IMG/VR virus record: IMGVR_UViG_3300042006_000256
Coordinates: 1-22,489 of that record
DNA length: 22,489 bases
From: a virus
Strand: one strand, 5' to 3'
In this document: piece after piece, positions 6,221 to 11,797 of the stretch
Layout of the letters: each line of letters opens with the position of its first letter
Position numbering within the stretch: position 1 is the first letter of the stretch
Notes under the pieces: generated by a model
Seen by the model: only the letters and a program-made list of their open reading frames with translations
Database searches by the model: none
Told to the model about the DNA's origin: nothing
Translations under genes and position numbers: made by a program

Positions 6221-6281
6221 ATCTGGCTTGCGCTGCTTGCTCTGCCCCCCTCCCTCGAAAACTCTAGATCCCTTCCACATC

Positions 6282-6309
6282 TTGATTCGCAAAATTCCTG
6301 AGCTAGAAT
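6282..6309 (+). promoter_or_regulatory. Promoter for the candidate small RNA
   Basis: TTGATT (6282-6287) and TAGAAT (6304-6309) are 16 bases apart. Transcription would start at about 6316, exactly at the first base of a stem-loop. Confidence 0.5.
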
Positions 6310-6315
6310 TAAGTT

Positions 6316-6373
6316 GTCGAGCTGCAAGCCCCCCTCCGCGCTCGACTTTAGCTCGCATATGCGAGCTTTTTTG
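6316..6373 (+). ncRNA. Candidate 58-nt small RNA with C-rich loop
   Basis: No gene fits this stretch, but a promoter ends just before it. The predicted RNA starts with GTCGAGC (6316-6322) pairing perfectly with GCTCGAC (6340-6346). The 17-base loop contains CCCCCCTCC. Three bases later a perfect 18-bp dyad (6350-6367) with a T-run forms an intrinsic terminator. Promoter, exposed C-rich loop and terminator together are the plan of a trans-acting small RNA. The loop is complementary to GGAGGG ribosome sites, which this phage uses before cro (2086-2092), before the gene at 8198 and before the gene at 6790. Target pairing is an inference. Confidence 0.5.
6350..6373 (+). terminator. Strong intrinsic terminator
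   Basis: The perfect dyad AGCTCGCATATGCGAGCT is followed by TTTTTG. It forms the 3' end of the candidate small RNA. Confidence 0.85.
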
Positions 6374-6443
6374 TTTGCCTCGCGATTTGCTAAAGGATAA
6401 AGCTCTGCGCCTGTAACGGAGGATGAGCGAGCCGCTAGAGTGC

Positions 6444-6665
6444 TTAAGGGCCCGCGTCATTCTCTGTGCCCTCCCCAACTAAAATTGTGGAAGCATCACG
6501 CACAAGGTGGCGCCACTCAGTAGCGCTGATGACACCTTCCTGCTCTAACGAATTAGCCATCCCAAGGAGTATGTCGTAAAGCTCTTCGGGATCTATGTAG
6601 AGATTTGGCTCCTCGAGCATGCGGCACCAGGTGGCCAATTCAGTCGATTTACTGTCTCTGCTCAT
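6444..6665 (-). CDS. Small acidic hypothetical protein
   Basis: A 73-residue protein, MSRDSKSTELATWC onward. It is acidic and helical with a well-formed core (YIDPEELYDILLGMANSLEQ, then EWRHLVRDA). The frame is open upstream to 6773, but that part overlaps the promoter of the divergent gene at 6790, so the ATG at 6665 is preferred. The ribosome site is weak. No family was recognised. It stands alone on the minus strand in the cargo region. Confidence 0.6.
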   Translation of the reverse strand: MSRDSKSTELATWCRMLEEPNLYIDPEELYDILLGMANSLEQEGVISATEWRHLVRDASTILVGEGTENDAGP

Positions 6666-6754
6666 AATGACACGCCAAGTGTTTTTTTGAGTTGGGTCAG
6701 CCGGGTTCAGTCGTCTTGTTGACTGCAGCTTCAATAGTAGCCGTTCGCCACGAA

Positions 6755-6763
6755 TGGTAAAGT
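6755..6763 (+). promoter_or_regulatory. Extended -10 promoter for the 6790 gene
   Basis: TGGTAAAGT has the TG-N-TANNNT form and lies about 27 bases before the ATG at 6790. No matching -35 is seen. Confidence 0.45.
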
Positions 6764-6789
6764 GCGGGCTCAATTACGGGAGGGATCCA

Positions 6790-7365
6790 ATGAAAGGATT
6801 TGGGACGTTCGCGCTGATCGTGGGCGTGTGCTGGCTGATTTTCGCACTGAGCATGGATGTGTCCGTCGCAACCGGCGCTGGCGGCCGGGTGAATAACCTG
6901 GGGTTGATGGCTGACCGCCAGATCCACACCATTGTTGGCGGAGTGATTGCGCTCGCCGGCCTGCTCATGGTTTTGTTGGGCGGTAAGGGCTCCCCTGCTG
7001 CCGCCCAGGCAGAGAAAGACACACGCCCGTGCCCTTTGTGTGCCGAAAGCATCAAGACCGCTGCGGTCAAGTGTAAGCACTGCGGTGCAGACGTTGAACC
7101 GGTAGCCGCCACAAGGCTGAAAAACGGATGGGTCGCCTCGACTGCCTGCCGTGACGAGGAAGAACAACAGCGCACCATTGAAGCCATTACGAGTACCGGA
7201 CTTCCGGTTGTTTCAATGATCGGCCTAGCCGTGGGTGCCGGCCCATTTGAAACGAAGGAAGAAGCCAAGCAAGCCCTGGTCACGATGCGCGACGGCCCCA
7301 GGCTTTTCAGCGAGATCCTCTACAGAGACTCGGTGAGCGGCAAGTACCCACCGATTACGGACTGA
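6790..7365 (+). CDS. Membrane protein with cytoplasmic zinc ribbon
   Basis: A 191-residue protein. The ATG at 6790 follows GGGAGGG. Two membrane segments lie at about 4-22 and 47-64. Next is a zinc ribbon with Cys81, Cys84, Cys95 and Cys98 (CPLCAESI, then CKHCGADV), a type common in short bacterial membrane proteins. Residues about 108-190 form a region with a VTMRDGPRLFSEILYRDS ending that resembles the SPOR-like or phospholipase-regulator repeats seen in Pseudomonas cargo proteins. That last comparison is only a loose impression. Function is unknown. It is followed by a terminator, so it is monocistronic. Confidence 0.75.
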   Translation: MKGFGTFALIVGVCWLIFALSMDVSVATGAGGRVNNLGLMADRQIHTIVGGVIALAGLLMVLLGGKGSPAAAQAEKDTRPCPLCAESIKTAAVKCKHCGADVEPVAATRLKNGWVASTACRDEEEQQRTIEAITSTGLPVVSMIGLAVGAGPFETKEEAKQALVTMRDGPRLFSEILYRDSVSGKYPPITD

Positions 7366-7382
7366 TTTATCAAGCTCAGCGT

Positions 7383-7405
7383 AGCCCGTCATGTGCGGGC
7401 TTTTT
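7383..7405 (+). terminator. Intrinsic terminator after the zinc-ribbon membrane gene
   Basis: AGCCCG (7383-7388) pairs with CGGGCT (7396-7401), followed by a T-run. Confidence 0.8.
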
Positions 7406-7458
7406 CATGCCTAAGAGAAAGGGACTCACAAAATATATGCACTAATGCATGACTTTGC

Positions 7459-7500
7459 TTGCCAATGCCGAGGAACACAAATACTGTATATAGAACCAGT
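7459..7500 (+). promoter_or_regulatory. SOS promoter with LexA-like box
   Basis: TTGCCA (7459-7464) and TACTGT (7482-7487) are 17 bases apart. ACTGTATATAGAACCAGT at 7483-7500 overlaps the -10. It fits CTG-N10-CAG with a consensus left half (CTGTATAT) and an imperfect right half, so LexA repression is likely. An ATGCA-N4-TGCAT dyad at 7437-7450 just upstream may bind another regulator. Confidence 0.7.
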
Positions 7501-7518
7501 AAAAGTAAGGAGCGCCAC

Positions 7519-7770
7519 ATGCCCACCCCAGCATTTACCACTTCGAAACCGTCCTCGTCATACGAAGCGGCAGGCCGCCGCCTCCAAGCACTGATCGCCG
7601 CGCCAGTTGTTCAAAAGGTACAGGCGGTCACAGTGGTGAGGCTGGATCACGAATCACCAGAGGACTGGCAGCGCCTCCTGGACGAGATCGGCGAGACCTC
7701 TGGCGTCCGGGTCGAGATCCTGGAGGGCGGCACCGCCAGGATCGGTTGGCGAGAGTACTGCGACGCATAA
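7519..7770 (+). CDS. DUF1654 family protein, LexA-controlled
   Basis: An 83-residue protein. The ATG at 7519 has AAGGAG eight bases upstream, and the frame upstream of it crosses the promoter. Residues 14-80 match DUF1654: SYEAAGRRLQALIAAPVVQK, the HESPEDWQRLLDEI block, and a final GGTARIGWREY. This family is known mainly from Pseudomonas and its phages, and its function is unknown. The overlapping LexA-like box implies induction by DNA damage together with prophage release. A strong terminator follows, so the gene is transcribed alone. Confidence 0.85.
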   Translation: MPTPAFTTSKPSSSYEAAGRRLQALIAAPVVQKVQAVTVVRLDHESPEDWQRLLDEIGETSGVRVEILEGGTARIGWREYCDA

Positions 7771-7773
7771 ATG

Positions 7774-7798
7774 AGCCCGCTATTGAGCGGGCTTTTTA
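7774..7798 (+). terminator. Intrinsic terminator after the DUF1654 gene
   Basis: AGCCCGCT (7774-7781) pairs with AGCGGGCT (7786-7793), followed by a T-run. It insulates the PL-like promoter from upstream transcription. Confidence 0.88.
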
Positions 7799-7816
7799 TC
7801 GGCCGAAGGAAAATAT

Positions 7817-7858
7817 ATAAGCAGGCTTATTGACGAATAAAATAAGTGTGCTTATATT
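7817..7858 (+). promoter_or_regulatory. PL-like early promoter with two CI/Cro operators
   Basis: TTGACG (7830-7835) and TATATT (7853-7858) are exactly 17 bases apart, a strong sigma70 promoter starting near 7865. ATAAGCAGGCTTAT (7817-7830) meets the -35 and ATAAGTGTGCTTAT (7842-7855) covers the -10. The centres are 25 bases apart. The first is a perfect dyad of the class found between cro and cI. CI should therefore silence this rightward operon in the lysogen. Confidence 0.88.
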
Positions 7859-7864
7859 CACTCC

Positions 7865-8197
7865 ATCGAGTCACCCAACAGGGACTCGCCAGGGCCCAGG
7901 GCCTGACCCGCTCTTTAACAATCAGCGCCATAAACGATTACCCGGCTCTCGCTGGGAGGTCAGCCCCGGCTATCACCTGTGGGGCGAGAGGAAGTCAGGT
8001 GAACAAAACGCGCTGCCACTACTGGTGACCGGCGACAGACAGGCCCGAAAGCCTGCCAACGATGGGATACCCCATACGGCTGTCGAGGTGTTAACCGAAC
8101 TGGCGAATGACCTGGTAAGCGGCGCGGGAAACACCCCCAGATTTCCTCGATGACCTTGGCGACAGGGTCATCCGGGAAATCAACGGAGGGTAGGACG
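7865..8197 (+). promoter_or_regulatory. Long structured leader RNA with boxA (antitermination leader)
   Basis: No convincing gene lies in these 333 bases. From the start point the RNA offers CGAGTC (7867-7872) with GACTCG (7883-7888). Next is CGCTCTTTAACAATC (7909-7923), a near-exact boxA as in rRNA and nut sites. Then CTCTCGC (7946-7952) pairs with GCGAGAG (7984-7990), enclosing AGGT/ACCT. A three-way junction follows: CGACAG (8033-8038) with CTGTCG (8080-8085) encloses CAGGC/GCCTG (8040-8055) and ATGGG/CCCAT (8062-8075). Last, GATGACC (8149-8155) pairs with GGTCATC (8166-8172). BoxA recruits NusB/NusE. The role in antitermination of the early operon is inferred, either with an N-like protein or as a protein-free put-like RNA. 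Confidence 0.7.
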
Positions 8198-8395
8198 ATG
8201 AATAAGGTTCTTCACATCACCGGCCGCGGCGAGCTGCAAGTCTTTGCTGACGAGAGCCTGGCCGCCTGCATCGCCGAGGCAAACCGGCTCAATACCGAGC
8301 ATCGCTACACCAGCGGCGTGCGTGTCGTTGAGTGCGAAGACGGCCATCGACTGACGGCGGCGGATTGCAAGTCCTGCTCAGATATTCCCGTCTAG
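8198..8395 (+). CDS. Small hypothetical protein, first gene of the PL operon
   Basis: A 65-residue protein. The ATG at 8198 follows GGAGGG (8186-8191) and lies 25 bases after the last leader hairpin. It has a compact alpha/beta look (VLHITGRGELQVFADESLAA, then RVVECEDGHRLTAADCKSC) with three cysteines near the C-terminus. There is no arginine-rich N-terminus, so it is not an obvious lambda N. Its position behind a boxA leader nonetheless makes it the candidate partner if antitermination needs a protein. No family was recognised. The last 18 bases overlap the convergent lipoprotein gene. Confidence 0.65.
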   Translation: MNKVLHITGRGELQVFADESLAACIAEANRLNTEHRYTSGVRVVECEDGHRLTAADCKSCSDIPV

Positions 8396-8755
8396 GGAGT
8401 AGATAAAAGGGGCAGTGATCGTAATTGGGCCGTCTTTCATTAAATCGGCTGGTGGTTTCGGCAGTGGTTGGGCGCGACGGATTAATTCTAAAGTGGCCGC
8501 GTCCAAGTCCACATTGCCTGAACTTTGTACCAGCTCATAAGAAACGACATTTCCGTCGCCATCTATCGTAAAGCGCAGTTGGTTTGTCCCTTCAATCCCA
8601 GACAATTGCGAGGCGATCGGGTAATTCTTGAATTTATTCAAATGCGCCACGAGCCCGGCGCTCAGTGTCTTTTCTTGTTCGGCAGTGGAGGAGCAACCAG
8701 AGATTACGCCGAGAAAAACAAAGGCAAAAATAGTGGTTAGAAAAAATCTGGACAT
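8378..8755 (-). CDS. TonB C-terminal-like lipoprotein
   Basis: A 125-residue protein. The N-terminus is a lipoprotein signal with lipobox VISG-Cys21. Residues about 60-125 look like a TonB C-terminal domain: LRFTIDGDGNVVSYELVQSS, then LDAATLELIRRAQPLPKPP, the usual TonB/TolA-type fold. Full TonB has an N-terminal membrane anchor and Pro-rich spacer, and both are missing, so it is a short lipid-anchored relative in the periplasm. It could interfere with TonB-dependent receptor function, but this is only inference. It runs against the PL operon and has its own extended -10 (TGATAGGCT, minus strand 8813-8805), so it can be expressed in the lysogen. Confidence 0.75.
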   Translation of the reverse strand: MSRFFLTTIFAFVFLGVISGCSSTAEQEKTLSAGLVAHLNKFKNYPIASQLSGIEGTNQLRFTIDGDGNVVSYELVQSSGNVDLDAATLELIRRAQPLPKPPADLMKDGPITITAPFIYSLDGNI

Positions 8756-8777
8756 TCAAAAGTCTCGCTATTTGGCG

Positions 8778-8813
8778 GTGCGATTCTCGCACATGGCTGT
8801 TTTTAGCCTATCA
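8778..8813 (-). promoter_or_regulatory. Promoter and hairpin upstream of the TonB-like lipoprotein gene
   Basis: The minus strand has TGATAGGCT (8813-8805), an extended -10. Downstream in the leader is a perfect GTGCGA-GAA-TCGCAC hairpin (8792-8778). The hairpin could be an operator or a leader structure. Confidence 0.4.
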
Positions 8814-8939
8814 GCTCACTCAACTGTCCAGCAATAAAAGCGCCGCTTCAACGAAGTTGGATGACCTGTCCTCCCTTCCCCGCCTCTATTACGTCAGCAC
8901 TCCTCCCCCGCGCCCATCGGCAACCAGCGGGAGGCATGA

Positions 8940-9422
8940 GTGTTGACGAATACAGGTGAACAACCCGCCACTTTGGAGGCGCTAATGAACGCAGCATTGA
9001 AGATATGCCAGGAGCGTTACGACGCTCAGTTGCCTCCAGAGGTCAGCGAGAGCGACGAGGTGACGGACTGGCTTGAGCATTCGGCGGAACGCCTGGTGTG
9101 CGGCGTCGACATCAAGTGGAAGCGCCGCTACGGCCAGCTGCAGGTGGTGACGTTCGACTGGTTCTGCACGGCCCTGCAGGGCTACCTGAACCAGCGCCAG
9201 ATCGACGGCCTGGACCAGCGTGATTCGTTTGCCCGCCTACTGCTGTCGGCGATGCTCGGCAGCCAGAGCGATGCCCGGGCTCACGCAGCCGACCTGCTGG
9301 GCCATCAACGCCCGATTGAAGCGGTCGAGAAGATCGCTGTAGCGCTGCTGAGACCGTATGCCGAAGACGCAGTAGCAGCAGAACGGGAAGAGCGCGAAGA
9401 CGATGTGGATGCCGACCTATGA
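8940..9422 (+). CDS. Hypothetical phage early protein
   Basis: A 160-residue acidic, mostly helical protein. The GTG at 8940 follows GGGAGG by five bases and no better ATG exists in frame. Visible features are WLEHSAERLVCGVDIKWKRR in the middle and a very acidic tail (EREEREDDVDADL). No family was recognised. It begins a chain of tightly coupled genes in which each stop overlaps the next start. The next gene's ATG overlaps its TGA in ATGA. The 184-base gap before it holds only the divergent lipoprotein promoter and this gene's ribosome site. Confidence 0.75.
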   Translation: MLTNTGEQPATLEALMNAALKICQERYDAQLPPEVSESDEVTDWLEHSAERLVCGVDIKWKRRYGQLQVVTFDWFCTALQGYLNQRQIDGLDQRDSFARLLLSAMLGSQSDARAHAADLLGHQRPIEAVEKIAVALLRPYAEDAVAAEREEREDDVDADL

Positions 9423-9610
9423 GTCCGCACATCCTGATTGATGAGGCAATTGAAGCACTTGAGCATCCCAGCAGCGAGGCCGGCGCCCAAGCCGTCGTGG
9501 CGCGGATGATCACCAACATGCTCACCGGCGACGCGATCACCGTCGAAGAATTCAACCACTACTGCCAGCGCCTGCTGAAAATCACCAGGCACCGCAAGGA
9601 GGCTGCATGA
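9419..9610 (+). CDS. Small hypothetical phage protein
   Basis: A 63-residue helical protein (ILIDEAIEALEHP, then ITVEEFNHYCQRLLKITRHR). It is joined by ATGA overlaps to the genes before and after, so it should be made in step with them. The helical, charged profile is typical of small accessory proteins of the phage early region. No family was recognised. Confidence 0.72.
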   Translation: MSPHILIDEAIEALEHPSSEAGAQAVVARMITNMLTGDAITVEEFNHYCQRLLKITRHRKEAA

Positions 9611-9801
9611 CCAAGGCACCGGTTAAATCGTTGATCGACGAGCAGCTCGACGACATCGAGCGCCGCATTGCCATCCTGGGCTTCGGCCTTCCCTTCAACG
9701 AGCTCATCGGCCGCAAGCGTGAAGACCTGGTGCGGGATCTGCCACAGCGCCTGGCGCCAACCATGAAGGGTGGTCGCATCGCGGTGAGGGTTCGGCCTTG
9801 A
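9607..9801 (+). CDS. Small hypothetical phage protein
   Basis: A 64-residue basic protein (SLIDEQLDDIERRIAILGFG, then LIGRKREDLVRDLPQRLAP). The ATG overlaps the previous stop as ATGA and is preceded by AAGGAGG. The first half is amphipathic and could form a short coiled coil. No family was recognised. The stop overlaps the TTG of the next short frame. Confidence 0.7.
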   Translation: MTKAPVKSLIDEQLDDIERRIAILGFGLPFNELIGRKREDLVRDLPQRLAPTMKGGRIAVRVRP

Positions 9802-9914
9802 CTCCCCACCAGCGCACCAGGCGCATGCTGATCTGGCGCGGTTCCTTCTCTGCCCTCTCCGTCTGCACCTTTCTGATGTTGCTCAGCGCCCTCGCTGATC
9901 GAATCACTCAATAA
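9798..9914 (+). CDS. 38-residue membrane peptide
   Basis: A short frame starting TTG at 9798, which overlaps the previous TGA as TTGA. It encodes MTPHQRTRRMLIWRGSFS and continues with a hydrophobic segment (ALSVCTFLMLLSAL) before DRITQ. A basic N-terminus plus one membrane span suggests an inner-membrane peptide. The overlap, the clean span and the lack of any other gene in this gap support it; the TTG start is the weak point. Confidence 0.5.
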   Translation: MTPHQRTRRMLIWRGSFSALSVCTFLMLLSALADRITQ

Positions 9915-9959
9915 CCAACACATCACAGCGCCCCGCAAGGATGGCGCGGGAGTATTGCC

Positions 9960-11054
9960 ATGCTCGCAGCTATTGCAGATCGCATCCGGTCCAAGTCCTA
10001 CGAACTTCCCCTGTCCCGCGATTACGTCCGCCATTGGGGCCTGAAAGAAGCCATCCGGGAGTTGGTGCAGAACGCGCTGGATAGCGAGTCGCCTTTCGAA
10101 TACGCCTTCGCCAACGGCCAGCTGTTCATCACCAGCCGCTTTGCAAGGCTGGAGGCCAGCACCCTGGTTCTAGGCAGCACGTCTAAGTCCGACCGCCCCG
10201 ATGCCATCGGCAGCTTCGGCGAGGGCTACAAAATCGCCCTGTTGGTACTGACCCGGAACGGGTACGACGTGAAGGTCTGGAATGGCAATAAGCAGTGGGT
10301 GCCTGAGTTCCGGCATAGCGACCAGTTCGACGCGGAGGTGCTGTGCATCAACGAGACGCCGGCACATAGGCAGAATCAGGGCGTTGAGTTCGTTGTCTCC
10401 GGCCTCTCCGAGGAAGACGAAACGGAAATCCGGAACATGTGCCTGCGTATGCAGCCGCCGATGAGCGACGTCATCGGTACCAAATACGGCCATATCCTGC
10501 CATCCCGGCCCGGCAAGCTGTACGTCGGCACCCTCTTCGTATGCGACACCGATCTGACCTACGGCTATGACATTCTCCCCGAGCATCTGCAGCTTGAGCG
10601 AGACCGCCAAACGGTTAGCGGATGGGATTTGAAACAGGTGTCGAAAAACGCGTGGATTGACACCGGGCGCTTGGATGAGGTGGCGGAGAAGATCGAGGCT
10701 GGTATTCCTGACGTTGAATATGTCGAGTACGGCAGTACCGAGCTTGTACGGGAGGCCTGCTACCGGTTGTTCCAGCAGAAGCACCCCGGTGCCATTGCCG
10801 TTCAATCCCAGGAAGAACTGAACAACCTGGTCAAGCAGGGAATGACCAACACCGTAGTGGTGAGCCGGACCTTCCACTCTCAGGTTTCAAACTCGACTTC
10901 GTACAAGCAACAGGTCTCCCACGTCGTTGCCATCCAGACGCCCAAAACCGCCCTGGAAGAATGGTATCGCGACAACAAAAAATACATGAGCAGGCTGCCG
11001 TCGACTGCCTTCAAGGAACTGGTCAAGCGCGCTGACGGCTGGAGGAATAAGTAA
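9960..11054 (+). CDS. Stand-alone GHKL-type ATPase-like protein
   Basis: A 364-residue protein. Residues 30-95 show the ATP-binding core of the GHKL (HSP90/MutL/histidine kinase) superfamily: the N box LKEAIRELVQNALDSE with Glu34, Asn38 and Asp41, and the lid glycines AIGSFGEGYKIALLVL at 82-97. The usual G1 motif (DxGxG) is not visible; SRFARLEAS stands in its place, so the nucleotide chemistry may be unusual. Residues about 100-364 are unrecognised and hold no histidine-kinase dimerisation box. The ATG at 9960 follows GGGAG. A CCCGC/GCGGG hairpin precedes the start. The next gene overlaps in TAATG. A role in DNA metabolism or host takeover is inferred from position. Confidence 0.75.
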   Translation: MLAAIADRIRSKSYELPLSRDYVRHWGLKEAIRELVQNALDSESPFEYAFANGQLFITSRFARLEASTLVLGSTSKSDRPDAIGSFGEGYKIALLVLTRNGYDVKVWNGNKQWVPEFRHSDQFDAEVLCINETPAHRQNQGVEFVVSGLSEEDETEIRNMCLRMQPPMSDVIGTKYGHILPSRPGKLYVGTLFVCDTDLTYGYDILPEHLQLERDRQTVSGWDLKQVSKNAWIDTGRLDEVAEKIEAGIPDVEYVEYGSTELVREACYRLFQQKHPGAIAVQSQEELNNLVKQGMTNTVVVSRTFHSQVSNSTSYKQQVSHVVAIQTPKTALEEWYRDNKKYMSRLPSTAFKELVKRADGWRNK

Positions 11055-11797
11055 TGTCCGAGAACACGAGAATTTGGGACCAGGTCAACACAACCGACCC
11101 TGACGCTACTAAAAAATACACTGGCGCGGGTGGCTTTAAGGGCACTGCGATCAGGCCAACCTACCTCATGCGCAAGGCAACAGAGATTTTCGGACCATGC
11201 GGTGAGGGTTGGGGTTGGAATGTCCTTGAGGATCGATTTGACGAAGGTGCACCGCTTCAGGCGCCCACTAAAGAGTGGCCAGAGGCTCCAATGATCTGCG
11301 CGAAGCTGCACACCGTAAAAATCGAGCTTTGGTACCTGGGCAACGCCGGGCAAAAATGCACGGTTCAGCACTACGGCCATACGCCATTTATCTACCTGCA
11401 GCAGGGAAAGATTCTTACTGACTGGGACGCAGCGAAAAAATCGCTGACGGACGCCATCGGTAAATGCCTGCAGCCGTTGGGGTTCGCCGCCGACATCTAC
11501 ATGGGCATGTTCGACGATCCGACCTACGTCGACACCATCACCGAAGAGTTCAAGCTTGAAAAAGCCGAGGACAAGGACGCCGAGATACTTCGCCAAAAAC
11601 AAGAGCGTGTCGACTGGCTTGCCTCAGCGGTCGAAACCATTGGCAAGGCCGTCACGACTCACGAACTCAAGCTTCTGAACGTGAAATACATCCGCGAGGC
11701 AACTCGTCGCAACGAACCCACCTTCATCGCGCGAATCACTCGAACATTCGAGGAGCGCAAAGCTGTGCTTGAAAAAGGCACGGAGGCCGCAGCATGA
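11054..11797 (+). CDS. Candidate Rad52-superfamily single-strand annealing protein
   Basis: A 247-residue protein. Residues 28-58 (FKGTAIRPTYLMRKATEIFG, then GEGWGWNVLED) and 125-150 (DWDAAKKSLTDAIGKCLQPLG) match the two landmarks of Rad52/Sak/DUF1071-type annealing proteins: a FG-x-GW turn and an A-x-K-x-(A/L)-x-D-(A/G)-(L/I)-K-(R/C) helix before a final Gly. The C-terminal 80 residues are helical and charged. If correct, it pairs complementary single strands in phage recombination. No exonuclease gene is next to it, which is unusual but known. It begins inside the stop of the ATPase gene (TAATG), with GGAGG eight bases upstream, and its own stop overlaps the next start. Confidence 0.6.
   Translation: MSENTRIWDQVNTTDPDATKKYTGAGGFKGTAIRPTYLMRKATEIFGPCGEGWGWNVLEDRFDEGAPLQAPTKEWPEAPMICAKLHTVKIELWYLGNAGQKCTVQHYGHTPFIYLQQGKILTDWDAAKKSLTDAIGKCLQPLGFAADIYMGMFDDPTYVDTITEEFKLEKAEDKDAEILRQKQERVDWLASAVETIGKAVTTHELKLLNVKYIREATRRNEPTFIARITRTFEERKAVLEKGTEAAA

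Noticed and set aside
7830-8153. 107-codon frame across the PL leader
   Set aside because: It starts inside the -35 element, has no ribosome site, and its sequence lies over boxA and several perfect helices, so the stretch is better read as RNA.
9112-9555. 147-codon minus-strand frame
   Set aside because: Low-complexity Ser/Arg/Ala composition, antisense to two coupled plus-strand genes.
10170-10877. 235-codon minus-strand frame
   Set aside because: It mirrors the GHKL-type gene, whose motifs are clear; no ribosome site or motif on the minus strand.
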